Assembly (NCBI GenBank): GCA_902618175.1
Contig: CACMZN010000018.1
Span: forward strand, 1 to 40,094
Source of the DNA: an uncultured Verrucomicrobiota bacterium
GTDB lineage: Bacteria; Verrucomicrobiota; Verrucomicrobiia; Opitutales; Seribacteraceae
Reading direction: 5' to 3'
Length of the DNA stretch: 40,094 nt
The position numbers and the translations under genes were made by a program. Shown here piece after piece: positions 24,948 to 34,050 of this stretch (position 1 is its first letter; each line of letters starts with the position of its first letter). The notes beneath the pieces were generated by a model. That model saw nothing but the letters and a program-made list of their open reading frames with translations, did no database searches and was not told where the DNA came from.

Positions 24948-25552
24948 TGTCGGGGCAAATTCAAGAGTACAGAAACCGAGAAGCTAACGAGAAGCTCGCC
25001 AAGAAATTGACGGTGCTCGTATGGGCAGTTTCAATTCTGGTTCTTGTTCTTGTAGTTTTAATGAGAGAAATCAAGCTACCCTTGCCGAAAAATCTGAGCT
25101 TGGATTTCCTGCCTCCTTTCAATGCATTTCTGAATTCCATTGCTTCCGTTTTTCTAATTCTAGCTCTTGTTTTCATTAAGAAAGGCTTGGTCAAGAGACA
25201 TCTTAGTATGATTTATGGAGCTATGTGCTGTTCCATCATTTTTCTGCTTTCCTATGTCTTTTATCATTTCACCTCGGACGCGACGATTTATGGAGACTCG
25301 AATGGAGATGGCGAGTTGAGCGAACAGGAAAGCCTGAACATTGGTTCGACACGCTCGACTTATCTTTTCATATTAATCAGTCACATAACTCTAGCTGCCT
25401 TGAGTTTACCCTTCATACTTATGAATTTCGTATACGGCTTCACCAATCAATTCAACAAACACCGCTCGCTCGCCAAGAAAATTTTTCCAGTCTGGTTGTA
25501 TGTGGCGGTTACAGGACCAATCGTATATTTTCTGCTCAGGCCCTATTATTAA
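24947..25552 (+). CDS. DUF420-family membrane protein with an EF-hand loop
   Basis: A 201-residue membrane protein with about five hydrophobic helices. The conserved pattern KRHLSMI, YHF, ISHITLA and the C-terminal KHRSLAKKIFPVWLYVAVTG identify DUF420, a family that includes CtaM, required for haem-copper oxidase activity in Staphylococcus. Between the third and fourth helices, residues 117-128 read DSNGDGELSEQE (25295-25330), a perfect 12-residue calcium-binding EF-hand loop (D1, N3, D5, G6, L8, S9, E12). The start overlaps the upstream stop by one base. An oxidase-maturation role is inferred from family and neighbours. Confidence 0.88.
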   Translation: MSGQIQEYRNREANEKLAKKLTVLVWAVSILVLVLVVLMREIKLPLPKNLSLDFLPPFNAFLNSIASVFLILALVFIKKGLVKRHLSMIYGAMCCSIIFLLSYVFYHFTSDATIYGDSNGDGELSEQESLNIGSTRSTYLFILISHITLAALSLPFILMNFVYGFTNQFNKHRSLAKKIFPVWLYVAVTGPIVYFLLRPYY

Positions 25553-25592
25553 GGTCATACAAAACTTTTTCATTGAGTAATGGAAACAAAGC

Positions 25593-26063
25593 TCATTTTC
25601 TTTCCCATCTTCTCAATACGAAATCATCATTCCCATCCATTATCTCTCGTTGTATAAAATCGTTTTTAAAATCGGGAAAATAGGTGTCTCCATCTGAAAT
25701 CATTTTCATCACCTCGGTCACATATAATTCCTTACATAGAGAGAGAGTCTGAACATACAATTCTCCTCCTCCGATAACAAATATAGTCTTACCTGAGGCG
25801 CAACTGAGAGCCTCCTCAATACTTCCAAAAACGCGAATTCCTTCAGTTGGCTTCATTTTTCGACTCAAAACCCAATTCTGCCTGCCGGGAAGCGGACCTT
25901 TGAGTGATTCCCAAGTCTTCCGACCCATGAGAATGATGTGCCCCATGGTTATTTTCCTAAACCATTTCAAATCTTCCGGCAATCTCCATGGAAGTTCGCC
26001 TCCTTTCCCAATCACACCATTTTGTGAAACCGCCACGATGGCTTTGCAAACAGTTACCCCCAT
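25593..26063 (-). CDS. folA: Dihydrofolate reductase
   Basis: A 156-residue enzyme that reduces dihydrofolate to tetrahydrofolate with NADPH. Motifs: AIVAVSQNGVIGKGGELPW at the N-terminus, the acidic active-site region LPEDLKWFRK, MGRKTWES, and VIGGGELY for the cofactor. The start codon overlaps the thyA stop by one base (TAATG), the typical coupling of thymidylate synthase and DHFR, because thyA produces dihydrofolate. It converges on the DUF420 gene with 40 bases between stops. Confidence 0.96.
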   Translation of the reverse strand: MGVTVCKAIVAVSQNGVIGKGGELPWRLPEDLKWFRKITMGHIILMGRKTWESLKGPLPGRQNWVLSRKMKPTEGIRVFGSIEEALSCASGKTIFVIGGGELYVQTLSLCKELYVTEVMKMISDGDTYFPDFKNDFIQREIMDGNDDFVLRRWERK

Positions 26064-26857
26064 TAGACGGATATCGGAGCTTTGATGGAAGCGTGTGGAA
26101 AGTAGTCGATCAATTCAAAGTCATCGTACTCGAAATCGGTGATTTTTGATTTGCCTTCAGGTAGAATCATCTTGGGAGAAGGGCGAGGTTTTCTAAGAAG
26201 TTGAGTCTTTGCTTGATCGATATGATTCGAATACAAGTGCAGATCTCCAAAAGTGTGAATAAATTCGTAAACCTGCAACCCGCATACTTTTGCAATCATC
26301 ATTGTCAACAAAGCATAGGAAGCAATATTGAATGGTACTCCAAGGAACAAATCGGCACTTCTTTGATAAAGTTGACAACTCAGTTTACCATCGGCGACGT
26401 AAAACTGAAACAAAGCGTGACAAGGAGGGAGAGCCATAAGATGAAGTTCTCCGGGATTCCAAGCGCATACCACATGTCTTCGACTGCTTGGGTTTTCCTT
26501 GATTGATTGAATCACCTCTTCGATCTGATTGATCTTTCCTCCATCCGGCTTTTGCCAACCCGTCCACTGAGCTCCATAGACCCGCCCTAAGTTTCCATCT
26601 TCATCTGCCCACTCGTCCCAAATGGATACTTGGTTTTGTTTTAAATATGAAATGTTGGTTTCTCCACTCAAAAACCAAAGGAGTTCATGGATGATGGAAC
26701 GCAAGTGAAGTTTTTTCGTTGTGAGAAGAGGGAATCCCTGACTCAAATCAAATCGAACCTGGGCTCCGAAGACAGATAAGGTCCCAGTTCCAGTTCGATC
26801 ATTGCGCGGAGAACCTTCTTCCAATACACGCTCAAGTAGTTTCAAGTAAGTTTTCAT
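26063..26857 (-). CDS. thyA: Thymidylate synthase
   Basis: A standard 264-residue ThyA that methylates dUMP using methylenetetrahydrofolate. Clear landmarks are RNDRTGTGT near the N-terminus, the catalytic Cys in [32 protein letters not shown], and [12 protein letters not shown]. Length is the same as the E. coli enzyme. It is the first gene of a thyA-folA operon and is divergent from a secreted-protein gene at 26914. No strong Shine-Dalgarno sequence precedes its ATG. Confidence 0.98.
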   Translation of the reverse strand: MKTYLKLLERVLEEGSPRNDRTGTGTLSVFGAQVRFDLSQGFPLLTTKKLHLRSIIHELLWFLSGETNISYLKQNQVSIWDEWADEDGNLGRVYGAQWTGWQKPDGGKINQIEEVIQSIKENPSSRRHVVCAWNPGELHLMALPPCHALFQFYVADGKLSCQLYQRSADLFLGVPFNIASYALLTMMIAKVCGLQVYEFIHTFGDLHLYSNHIDQAKTQLLRKPRPSPKMILPEGKSKITDFEYDDFELIDYFPHASIKAPISV

Positions 26858-26913
26858 CAGTTTGACTGGTACATTCTTGCATAAGAGGAAAAAATCTAAT
26901 TGTATTTTTATCC

Positions 26914-27717
26914 ATGCAAGTCAGCCTAAAGTCGAGTTTTTCCTACTTCTTGTTACTTTCTTTTTTGGTTGGTTTCGTCGATTTGTCAGCCCAACAAAAA
27001 TCAAATGACTTTACTAAGCGAGCCGTATTCCAGAAGGGAAAAGTAATCGTCGGATCCAAGCGAAATTTCATAGTTCATCCTAAGGACAGCATTTTCTCCA
27101 AAATAATCAAGGTTGAGGATCTGCCCAAAAAGTATTCGTCTTTTGGAAGCAAGCGATTGGCACTGAACGGACAAGTCAGATGGGGCGAAAAAAGGGTTCG
27201 GTCAGATAAGATCTTGGTGGAAAGGAAAATCTCCAACAACATGGCCAAAGAGAACAGCATGGCGGCTTATGAGGGTTTGAATTCGGACTTGGCTTTTGAT
27301 TCGACTTCGAGGAGTTTACCAAAGCAATATTATTCACAAATCGACAAGCGAGTTGATGAATGGCTGTCAAAAGTAAACAATCTTTCCATGCAGGACATCA
27401 ACCGATTTCAATTTCGCAAGGGTAGATCCACGAAACCCGGTTTTCCTGTCCAAAGGGCTGGAGGTCTTCCCATTCTTTCTTCGGTAAGTGAAAGAGGTGA
27501 CTCAACGATTTCGCAAACCATGGCAGATAAAAAGGACAGACAAAGGAAATCTCAATATTGGATCGGTTCTGGAAACTTTGGAACTTCCGACCCCGTGAAG
27601 AGTGAAGAAAAGAGTATCAGACCTAAAGTCAAGATTCCGAATCAAAGGAATTTACGCAGCGTGACAAGATCCAAGATAGGAAACCGAAAAATTACCGTTG
27701 AGGTTTCGGTCGAGTAG
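26914..27717 (+). CDS. Secreted basic protein of unknown function
   Basis: A 267-residue protein that I do not recognise. Residues about 1-26 form a signal peptide (hydrophobic [14 protein letters not shown] ending LSAQ, likely cleaved after SA). The mature part is rich in Lys, Arg and Ser, has no cysteine that I can see and no membrane helix, and alternates basic stretches with short aromatic ones. It stands alone between thyA (divergent, 56 bases away) and the tRNA-Val gene. It reads as a normal coding region with a clean ATG but may be lineage-restricted. Confidence 0.7.
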   Translation: MQVSLKSSFSYFLLLSFLVGFVDLSAQQKSNDFTKRAVFQKGKVIVGSKRNFIVHPKDSIFSKIIKVEDLPKKYSSFGSKRLALNGQVRWGEKRVRSDKILVERKISNNMAKENSMAAYEGLNSDLAFDSTSRSLPKQYYSQIDKRVDEWLSKVNNLSMQDINRFQFRKGRSTKPGFPVQRAGGLPILSSVSERGDSTISQTMADKKDRQRKSQYWIGSGNFGTSDPVKSEEKSIRPKVKIPNQRNLRSVTRSKIGNRKITVEVSVE

Positions 27718-27776
27718 TGATTCTCGCTTGCTTCCACCCTTGGTTGTCGTATTTTAATCGTTCCAATTTATTTCAC

Positions 27777-27853
27777 GGACGGCTAGCTCAGTTGGTTAGA
27801 GCGACTGGTTTACACCCAGTAGGTCACAGGTTCGAGTCCTGTGCCGTCCACCA
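27777..27853 (+). tRNA. tRNA-Val (anticodon UAC)
   Basis: A full cloverleaf can be folded by hand: acceptor GGACGGC/GCCGTCC, D-arm GCTC/GAGC, anticodon stem ACTGG/CCAGT with loop TTTACAC (anticodon TAC), variable AGGTC, T-arm ACAGG-TTCGAGT-CCTGT, discriminator A, and an encoded CCA (27851-27853). It reads valine GUA/GUG codons. Its 3' end is only 18 bases ahead of the ilvN start. Confidence 0.97.
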
Positions 27854-27871
27854 TTCCCACCTTTTCTCACA

Positions 27872-28357
27872 ATGCGCCACATCATATCTGTTCTTGTCGA
27901 AAACAAGTTTGGTGTGTTGGCTAGGATCTCTGGACTTTTCAGCGGTCGCGGCTTCAACATCGAAACTCTAAATGTAGGACCGACTCACCAAAAGGGAAGG
28001 TCTCGAATCACCGTTTCCTTAAACGGAGACGAAAAATCCCTGGATCAATGCATCAAGCAATTAGATAAGTTGATCGACGTAATCAAAGTGGAAAACTTTG
28101 TTGGAGAAGAAGGAGTCGGGCGTGAATTGGTGCTGGTCAAAGTGGAGTCAAAATCTAAGACTAGAGCCGAAATTACTCAAATTTGCGATGTCTTTAGGGG
28201 TAAGATCATCGATGTGGCCAAAGAGAGCCTGATCATTGAGGTCACTGGCAACGAAAATAAGATCAAGGCCTTTTTGAATTTGCTTGATTCATTTGGAGTC
28301 AAGGAACTCGCAAGAACGGGGACAGTTTCTTTGAAAAGAGGAATGCTGGACCATTAA
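27872..28357 (+). CDS. ilvN: Acetolactate synthase regulatory (small) subunit
   Basis: A 161-residue protein with an N-terminal ACT domain (ISVLVENKFGVLARISGLFSGR, FNIETL) and the ALS small-subunit C-terminal domain. It binds valine and confers feedback inhibition on acetolactate synthase, the first shared step of branched-chain amino-acid synthesis. Length matches the family. The catalytic subunit ilvB, normally just upstream, is absent: a tRNA-Val gene occupies that place 18 bases away. ilvC follows after 30 bases. No Shine-Dalgarno sequence lies in the short leader. Confidence 0.95.
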   Translation: MRHIISVLVENKFGVLARISGLFSGRGFNIETLNVGPTHQKGRSRITVSLNGDEKSLDQCIKQLDKLIDVIKVENFVGEEGVGRELVLVKVESKSKTRAEITQICDVFRGKIIDVAKESLIIEVTGNENKIKAFLNLLDSFGVKELARTGTVSLKRGMLDH

Positions 28358-28387
28358 TTTTACGTTAACCAAAACCAAAGAGAACAA

Positions 28388-29422
28388 ATGGCTATGACCG
28401 CTAAGGTATACACTCAAAAGGAGGCGAAGATAGCGCCGATAAAGAAAAAAACGCTTGCCGTCATAGGGTACGGCTCTCAAGGACACGCGCACGCGCTGAA
28501 TCTGAAAGACAGTGGATGTGAGGTCATCATAGGTCTTTACAAGGGGAGTAAGTCCATCCGAGTTGCCAAAAAGCATGGTTTCGAAGTTGTTCAAGTCTCA
28601 GAAGCCGTCGAACGAGCTGACGTCATCATGATGGGAGTTCCAGACATGAAGCAAGCGGAAGTTTATGCAAAGGAAATCGAGCCTAATTTAGCCAAAGGAA
28701 AAACCCTGTTGTTTACTCATGGGTTTGCCATTCACTTTGGGCTCATCAAGCCACCGCGTGGAGTGAGCGTCATCATGGTTGCACCGAAAGGACCTGGTCA
28801 CGTAGTGCGATCGCAATTCAAGGAAGGCAAAGGTGTGCCTGCTCTGATTGCCGTTCTGAAAGGATCCAGCAAAGATTCCAAAAAAATTGCACTTGCTTGG
28901 GCAGCGGGAGTTGGAGCGGCCAAGGCAGGCATCCTTGAGACAAGTTTCAAGGAAGAAACGGAGACCGATCTTTTTGGCGAACAGGCAGTTTTATGTGGCG
29001 GAGCATCCGCCTTGGTTCAAGCAGGATTCGAAACTTTGGTTGAAGCCGGTTACGCACCGGAGATGGCTTATTTCGAATGTTTGCATGAACTCAAGTTGAT
29101 TGTTGACTTGATGATCGAATCGGGTGTGGCAGGAATGCGTTTCTCCATCTCAGAAACAGCTAAATATGGAGATGTCACAAGGGGACCACGCGTGGTTAAT
29201 GGAAATGTCAAGAAAACCATGAAATCGATCCTGAGAGAAATTCAATCCGGTAAATTCGCCAAGGAGTGGGTCAAGGAATACGAAGCCGGTCTGCCCAAAT
29301 ACAACCAGCTTCTGGAAGCTGGTGAAGAACATCCCATCGAAATCACTGGCCAAAGACTGCGTTCGTTAATGCCTTGGATTCCCAAAAAAAACATCAAGGG
29401 AGCTCAGGCATCCTATTCTTGA
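28388..29422 (+). CDS. ilvC: Ketol-acid reductoisomerase (class I)
   Basis: A 344-residue class I enzyme that isomerises and reduces acetolactate in valine and isoleucine synthesis. The N-terminal Rossmann motif GYGSQGHAHALNL is followed by a short cofactor loop GLYKGSKS, expected for NADPH. Then come HGFAIHFG, APKGPGHVVR, the metal-binding glutamates in ETDLFGEQ and CLHELKLI, and SISETAKYGD. The start may be ATG 28388 or ATG 28394. AAAGAGA lies just upstream of the first. It is co-directional with ilvN. Confidence 0.97.
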   Translation: MAMTAKVYTQKEAKIAPIKKKTLAVIGYGSQGHAHALNLKDSGCEVIIGLYKGSKSIRVAKKHGFEVVQVSEAVERADVIMMGVPDMKQAEVYAKEIEPNLAKGKTLLFTHGFAIHFGLIKPPRGVSVIMVAPKGPGHVVRSQFKEGKGVPALIAVLKGSSKDSKKIALAWAAGVGAAKAGILETSFKEETETDLFGEQAVLCGGASALVQAGFETLVEAGYAPEMAYFECLHELKLIVDLMIESGVAGMRFSISETAKYGDVTRGPRVVNGNVKKTMKSILREIQSGKFAKEWVKEYEAGLPKYNQLLEAGEEHPIEITGQRLRSLMPWIPKKNIKGAQASYS

Positions 29423-29503
29423 GTTGCTTCTCTTTTTTTTGGATGAACCAAGTCCATTTTCACTTGGTGTATATTCGCTTACTGGTTGGTTGTGACTTGA
29501 TGA

Positions 29504-30352
29504 ATGAGTGATTCTTCTCCATGTAGGTTGGTTACCAGAAAAAGCCCTCTGGCTTTGAAGCAAGCTGAAACAGTCGCTCACCTCGTTGAAGAAAAGATGG
29601 GTCTGAAAGTTGATTTGATTCCCATGACCACATCGGGTGATCAACGATTGGATTGGTCTTTGCAGAAAAAAGGAGGAAAGGGTCTCTTCACCAGAGAGCT
29701 AGAACAAGCTCTGTTGGAAAAACGCGCTGATATTGCGGTACACAGCGCCAAGGACATGCCGACTGATTCTCCATCTGGGTTGGCGTTGTCTGCCTTTTTG
29801 AAGCGTGAAGATGTTCGTGACGTCTTGGTGCTTAGGAATGGAATCAACAGACCGACAAGCTTGGCATCTGGCAGTCCGAGGAGAATCTCTCAGTTGAAAA
29901 CTCGATTTCCAGAAATTAAATGGTTGGAGTTGCGGGGAAACGTAGAGACTCGATTGAAAAAAATAGCACAGGAACACCAGGCCGATGGGACAATTTTGGC
30001 TGCGGCAGGTTTACATCGCCTAGGCATAAAGAGTTATCCGGGTTTGAATTTTGAATATATGCAAGTCAGTGAGGTCGTGCCGGCTGCCGGACAAGCTGCG
30101 ATTGCCCTGCAAACGAGGAAGTCAGACCGCGCCAAATACTCTGCCCTCGGTCATTTGGAGACTGAGACAGCAGTAGGCTTGGAAAGGTCTGTTCTGCGTA
30201 GTCTGGGAGGAGGATGTTTGGTTGCCTTGGGGATCTACTTCAATGGGCGAACGCTTCATTTTTTTCATGATCAAACTGGATCGATTGAGCTATCCGTCAG
30301 TGACTTCGGCACCGGGGAATTAATCGCCGAACTTAAGAAGAAGATAAGCTGA
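29504..30352 (+). CDS. hemC: Porphobilinogen deaminase (hydroxymethylbilane synthase)
   Basis: A 282-residue enzyme assembling four porphobilinogens into hydroxymethylbilane for haem. Motifs visible: TRKSPLALKQAE (N-terminal substrate loop), GKGLFTRELEQALL, DIAVHSAKDMPT, LRGNVETRLKK, and the dipyrromethane cofactor Cys in GGGCLVALG. The protein is slightly short (family about 300-315) because the C-terminal domain is reduced. The stop overlaps the start of the next gene by one base (TGATG), coupling it to cobA-hemD. Confidence 0.96.
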   Translation: MSDSSPCRLVTRKSPLALKQAETVAHLVEEKMGLKVDLIPMTTSGDQRLDWSLQKKGGKGLFTRELEQALLEKRADIAVHSAKDMPTDSPSGLALSAFLKREDVRDVLVLRNGINRPTSLASGSPRRISQLKTRFPEIKWLELRGNVETRLKKIAQEHQADGTILAAAGLHRLGIKSYPGLNFEYMQVSEVVPAAGQAAIALQTRKSDRAKYSALGHLETETAVGLERSVLRSLGGGCLVALGIYFNGRTLHFFHDQTGSIELSVSDFGTGELIAELKKKIS

Positions 30353-31893
30353 TGCTTGAAAAAGGTAAAGTCTATCTCGTCGGGGCTGGACCAGGTGATC
30401 CTGGCTTGTTGACTTTACGGGCGAAAGAATTGCTTTCCCAATGCGACCTTTTGGTATTCGATAACTTGGTAAATCCGAAATTAAGAAAGTGGACAAAGAA
30501 GGATTGCCGTCAAATCGATGTCGGGAAAAGCCCCGGCAGGCACACGGTTGACCAAGTTGAAATTGGAAAAACTTTAATTTCCAATGCCATGGAAGGTCTT
30601 TCCGTGGTTCGATTAAAGGGAGGCGATCCATTTGTTTTTGGTCGTTGTGCAGAGGAGATGTCGATGCTTGATTCAGCAGGTGTTGCCTATGAAATCGTGC
30701 CTGGGATTACAGCTGCCATAGCTTGCGCAGCATACGCAGGCATTCCCTTGACTCACCGGGAATACGGCTCTTCGATCTCTTTCTTGACTGGGCACGAGGA
30801 AATAGCCAAGGAATCACTCCGAGTCGATTTCACAAAGTTTGCGAAAGTAGGAGGAACGTTGTGTATTTACATGGGGATGAGCAAGCTTGCTGACATAGTG
30901 GAGCGTTTGGTCAAGGGAGGGTTATCCTTGGAAGAACCTGTGGCTGTGGTAAGCCAAGGGACTCTTCCTGTGCAGAAGCACTTGATTTGTTCGTTGGGGG
31001 AACTTGTTTCGTCAGTTAAGGAAGCCGAACTTATCGCTCCCGCGATAATTTTCATAGGCAATGCGGTGGGCTTGGCGAAGAAGGTAAGTTGGTACGAAAA
31101 CAGACCACTTTTTGGAAAAAGATTCGTGGTCACTCGGGCAAGTCGACAAAACGGAAAGGTAAGGGAAAAGCTCGAGCACCTAGGGGCTGAGGTTTTGGAG
31201 TTGCCTTTGATAGAAATCTTGCCGACCGAAAATCGAAAGCTTGTTGCTGAAATTTTCGCTGGCATTGCCACCTACGAATGGGCCGTATTTACAAGTTCGA
31301 ACGGAGCCCGTGAATTCATGAAGATCTTCCTCAGAGCTTTTGAGGATATTCGAAGCTTTGGTCCTATGAAAATCGCCTGTGTTGGAGAAGCGACGGCTTC
31401 TGTTTTTCGTGATTTCCAATTACAGGTTGAATTAATCCCTGAAATTTCAACAGCTGAAAATCTTGCCCAATCTTTGATTTCAACCGATTCATTGGATAGC
31501 GCGAATGTGCTGGTTGTTTCGGGAAACAGAAATCGGGAAATTCTGGTTGGCATACTGGAAAAGATAGGACATGCAATCGTAGACGTGTTACCAGTTTATG
31601 ATACTGACTTTGCGGACGTTTCTGAAGCTTCTGATTTGAAGTCATTCAAGGAATTGGGGGCCGATGGAATCATTTTTACGAGTTCTTCGACCGCTCTTTC
31701 CTATGTTGAGCAAGAAGACGATCTGCAACTTCATAAAGGAGCCACGATTCCATTATTGTGTTCGTTGGGTTCGGAAACATCCAAAACTTTAAGGGAGAAT
31801 GACTTGTATGTTGGTCTTGAAGCGGAGAATCCCAATTTAGACTCATTGCTTGAAGGTTTGCTTAAGAAGTTTGGCAGAATCGAAACTGCATGA
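30352..31893 (+). CDS. Fused uroporphyrinogen-III methyltransferase and uroporphyrinogen-III synthase
   Basis: A 513-residue bifunctional protein (CobA-HemD fusion). Residues about 1-245 are the SAM-dependent methyltransferase (VYLVGAGPGDPGLLTLRA, VVRLKGGDPFVFGR, VPGITAA, IPLTHRE), giving precorrin-2 for sirohaem or cobalamin. Residues about 255-505 are uroporphyrinogen-III synthase (VVTRA, VFTSSNGA, CVGEATA, IFTSSSTA). It catalyses consecutive steps after hemC, which overlaps it. Such fusions are known in several phyla. The trpF gene starts one base after its stop. Confidence 0.95.
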   Translation: MLEKGKVYLVGAGPGDPGLLTLRAKELLSQCDLLVFDNLVNPKLRKWTKKDCRQIDVGKSPGRHTVDQVEIGKTLISNAMEGLSVVRLKGGDPFVFGRCAEEMSMLDSAGVAYEIVPGITAAIACAAYAGIPLTHREYGSSISFLTGHEEIAKESLRVDFTKFAKVGGTLCIYMGMSKLADIVERLVKGGLSLEEPVAVVSQGTLPVQKHLICSLGELVSSVKEAELIAPAIIFIGNAVGLAKKVSWYENRPLFGKRFVVTRASRQNGKVREKLEHLGAEVLELPLIEILPTENRKLVAEIFAGIATYEWAVFTSSNGAREFMKIFLRAFEDIRSFGPMKIACVGEATASVFRDFQLQVELIPEISTAENLAQSLISTDSLDSANVLVVSGNRNREILVGILEKIGHAIVDVLPVYDTDFADVSEASDLKSFKELGADGIIFTSSSTALSYVEQEDDLQLHKGATIPLLCSLGSETSKTLRENDLYVGLEAENPNLDSLLEGLLKKFGRIETA

Positions 31894-31894
31894 G

Positions 31895-32536
31895 ATGACT
31901 TTGATCAAGGTTTGTGGAATCACCAGAAGCCAGGATGCCCAGATGGCTCTGGATTTGAATGTTGATTTTCTTGGATTCATATTGCATGAACAATCACCCC
32001 GTTTTGTTTCAATTCCTACATCCCTTTCCCTTCGAAACTCTCTGGAGTTGGGTAAAGCAAAATCGGTGGCTGTTCAAGTTAATCCTACTCCCAAGGAGTT
32101 GGAAAATACGAAAAATGCAGGATTTGATTTTTTTCAATTGCACTTCAACCCCTTCGCAGATCGAAGGCGCATATCCGACTGGTCAAGAATCGTAGGCAAA
32201 GACAGACTTTGGCTTGCTCCTAGATTGAATGCTGAGTCGACAATTCCAGAGGATATCTTTTCTTTCGCCAATACCATTCTAGTGGACGGATATTCCAAGG
32301 ATAGGTATGGAGGAACGGGAAAGGTTGCGGATTGGTCAAGTTTTAATCAATGTCAAAAGATGAATCCTGAAATAAGATGGATGTTAGCTGGGGGTTTGGG
32401 TCCGCAGAATATTCGACAGGCGATGCAGCAAGCATCGCCCGCTGGGGTTGATTTAAACAGTGGAATCGAGGAAAGTCCGGGGATTAAAAGTAGGATTAAA
32501 TTGAAAGAAACCATACAAACGATTTCCAAAATCTAA
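31895..32536 (+). CDS. trpF: Phosphoribosylanthranilate isomerase
   Basis: A 213-residue TIM-barrel enzyme of tryptophan synthesis. The N-terminal KVCGITRSQDA carries the catalytic Cys, DFLGFI follows, then YGGTGKVADW, MLAGGL and VDLNSGIEESPGIK, the phosphate-binding and product end of the family. The usual QLHG is replaced by QLHFNP. The ATG at 31895 gives the standard N-terminus. An in-frame earlier start would overlap the cobA-hemD gene. It is the last gene of the hemC unit and converges on ffh, 11 bases apart. Confidence 0.93.
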   Translation: MTLIKVCGITRSQDAQMALDLNVDFLGFILHEQSPRFVSIPTSLSLRNSLELGKAKSVAVQVNPTPKELENTKNAGFDFFQLHFNPFADRRRISDWSRIVGKDRLWLAPRLNAESTIPEDIFSFANTILVDGYSKDRYGGTGKVADWSSFNQCQKMNPEIRWMLAGGLGPQNIRQAMQQASPAGVDLNSGIEESPGIKSRIKLKETIQTISKI

Positions 32537-32547
32537 CTACCCTCAAT

Positions 32548-33933
32548 TTATTTGAATTGCTTGGTCAATTTTGCCAATTGCTTGGGATTCATATCGCTCA
32601 GGTCTGGCATTCCTCCGTCACCAGCTCCAAGGGCTCCCATCATCCGCTTCATCTTCCCGCCTTTCATCTTCTTCATCATCTTTTGCATTTGAGTGAATTG
32701 TTTGATCAGTTGGTTGACGTCCCTGATTTGAACCCCAGAACCAGTAGCAATGCGTTTTCTTCTGGAACCACCTAGTATTCTGGGCAATCTTCTTTCTTCC
32801 TTAGTCATGGATAGAATTATTGCCTCATGTTTTCCAAGAGTGGCCTCTTCTTTATCACCCACTTGAACACTTCCCATACCAGGTAGCATTTTGGCAATTG
32901 AACCCATCGAACCAATTTTTTTCATCTGTCTCATCTGCGAAAGGAAATCATCAAAATCGAATTCTGCCTTGAGCATTTTCTCGGTCATTCGCATGGATTC
33001 TTCCTGGTCCAAATTTTCCTTTGCCTTTTCGACCAGAGAAACAACGTCTCCCATTCCCAGAATTCTCGACGCCATTCGTTCGGGATAGAAAAATTCAAAG
33101 TCATCAAGCTTTTCTCCGACGCCCAGAAATTTGATGGGGGCCCCGGTTAATCTTTTCATTGACAGGGCTGCACCTCCTCGAGCATCTCCATCGACCTTGG
33201 TTAAGATAATCCCGGTAAGATCAAGTTTTTGATGAAAGACTTTAGCTACGTTGACTGCTTCCTGTCCGAGAGCGGCATCGGCAACCAGCAAGATCTCGTG
33301 CGGATTGATTTCCTTTTTCAGCAGTTCCAATTCACCTACCAATTCCTCGTCTATCTGAAGCCTTCCTGCGGTATCGAAAATAATCAAGTCCGAGCCGTTC
33401 CTTTTTGACTCTTCCCATCCTTCGCGAGCCACAAGTGATACGTTTCGAGTCTCTCGGTTCGCGTAGCATGGGATCTTTTCTTGGTTTGACAGAATCTCCA
33501 ATTGATCAACGGCCGCAGGTCGATAAAGGTCGCAGGCAACTAGCATTGGTTTTCTTCCATCCTTCGCCATTTTCTTTGCCAATTTGGCACAAGTCGTGGT
33601 TTTGCCGGCCCCATGCAGACCAACAATTAGAACGCGAAGGGGACGATCTTCGCGAATTGCACTACTTCCTTCGCCGAGAAGTTTGATCAACTCATCATTA
33701 ATGATTTTGATTACCTGTTGACCAGGCGAAACGGATTTGAGCACCTCCTGTCCAATGCATGCCTCCTTTACTTCTTCAATGAATTCACGGGCAGTGCGAA
33801 AATGTACGTCCGCTGAAAGCAAAGCCTTTCTGACTTCGGACAAAGCATCGTTGACGTTTTCTTCGGACAGTTTTCCAACGCCCCGCAGGTTGCGTAAGGT
33901 CTTGCTTAATTTTTCAGTCAGGGTATCAAACAT
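32548..33933 (-). CDS. ffh: Signal recognition particle GTPase Ffh
   Basis: A 461-residue SRP54 homologue that targets nascent membrane proteins to the inner membrane. The N domain ([18 protein letters not shown]) is followed by the GTPase domain with G1 [25 protein letters not shown] and the [12 protein letters not shown] element, then a Met-rich M domain containing [23 protein letters not shown] and MKKMKGGKM. The ATG at 33933 gives the standard N-terminus. A longer start at 33963 adds a poor leader. No Shine-Dalgarno sequence. It is divergent from serA across 117 bases. Confidence 0.97.
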   Translation of the reverse strand: MFDTLTEKLSKTLRNLRGVGKLSEENVNDALSEVRKALLSADVHFRTAREFIEEVKEACIGQEVLKSVSPGQQVIKIINDELIKLLGEGSSAIREDRPLRVLIVGLHGAGKTTTCAKLAKKMAKDGRKPMLVACDLYRPAAVDQLEILSNQEKIPCYANRETRNVSLVAREGWEESKRNGSDLIIFDTAGRLQIDEELVGELELLKKEINPHEILLVADAALGQEAVNVAKVFHQKLDLTGIILTKVDGDARGGAALSMKRLTGAPIKFLGVGEKLDDFEFFYPERMASRILGMGDVVSLVEKAKENLDQEESMRMTEKMLKAEFDFDDFLSQMRQMKKIGSMGSIAKMLPGMGSVQVGDKEEATLGKHEAIILSMTKEERRLPRILGGSRRKRIATGSGVQIRDVNQLIKQFTQMQKMMKKMKGGKMKRMMGALGAGDGGMPDLSDMNPKQLAKLTKQFK

Positions 33934-34050
33934 CGTATTTGTGACATATGATAAGAGAGACACTTAGGACGAAGCAATAAATTTCAGTCTGCCTTTACCA
34001 GTTGCCATTACGGTAAATTTGGACACCATACGATTATTTTCCTTCCCATT

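Noticed and set aside
29447-29468. Inverted repeat ACCAAGT/ACTTGGT after ilvC, preceded by eight T
   Set aside because: The T-run is upstream of the hairpin on the plus strand and would be an A-run on the minus strand, so it is not an intrinsic terminator in either direction.
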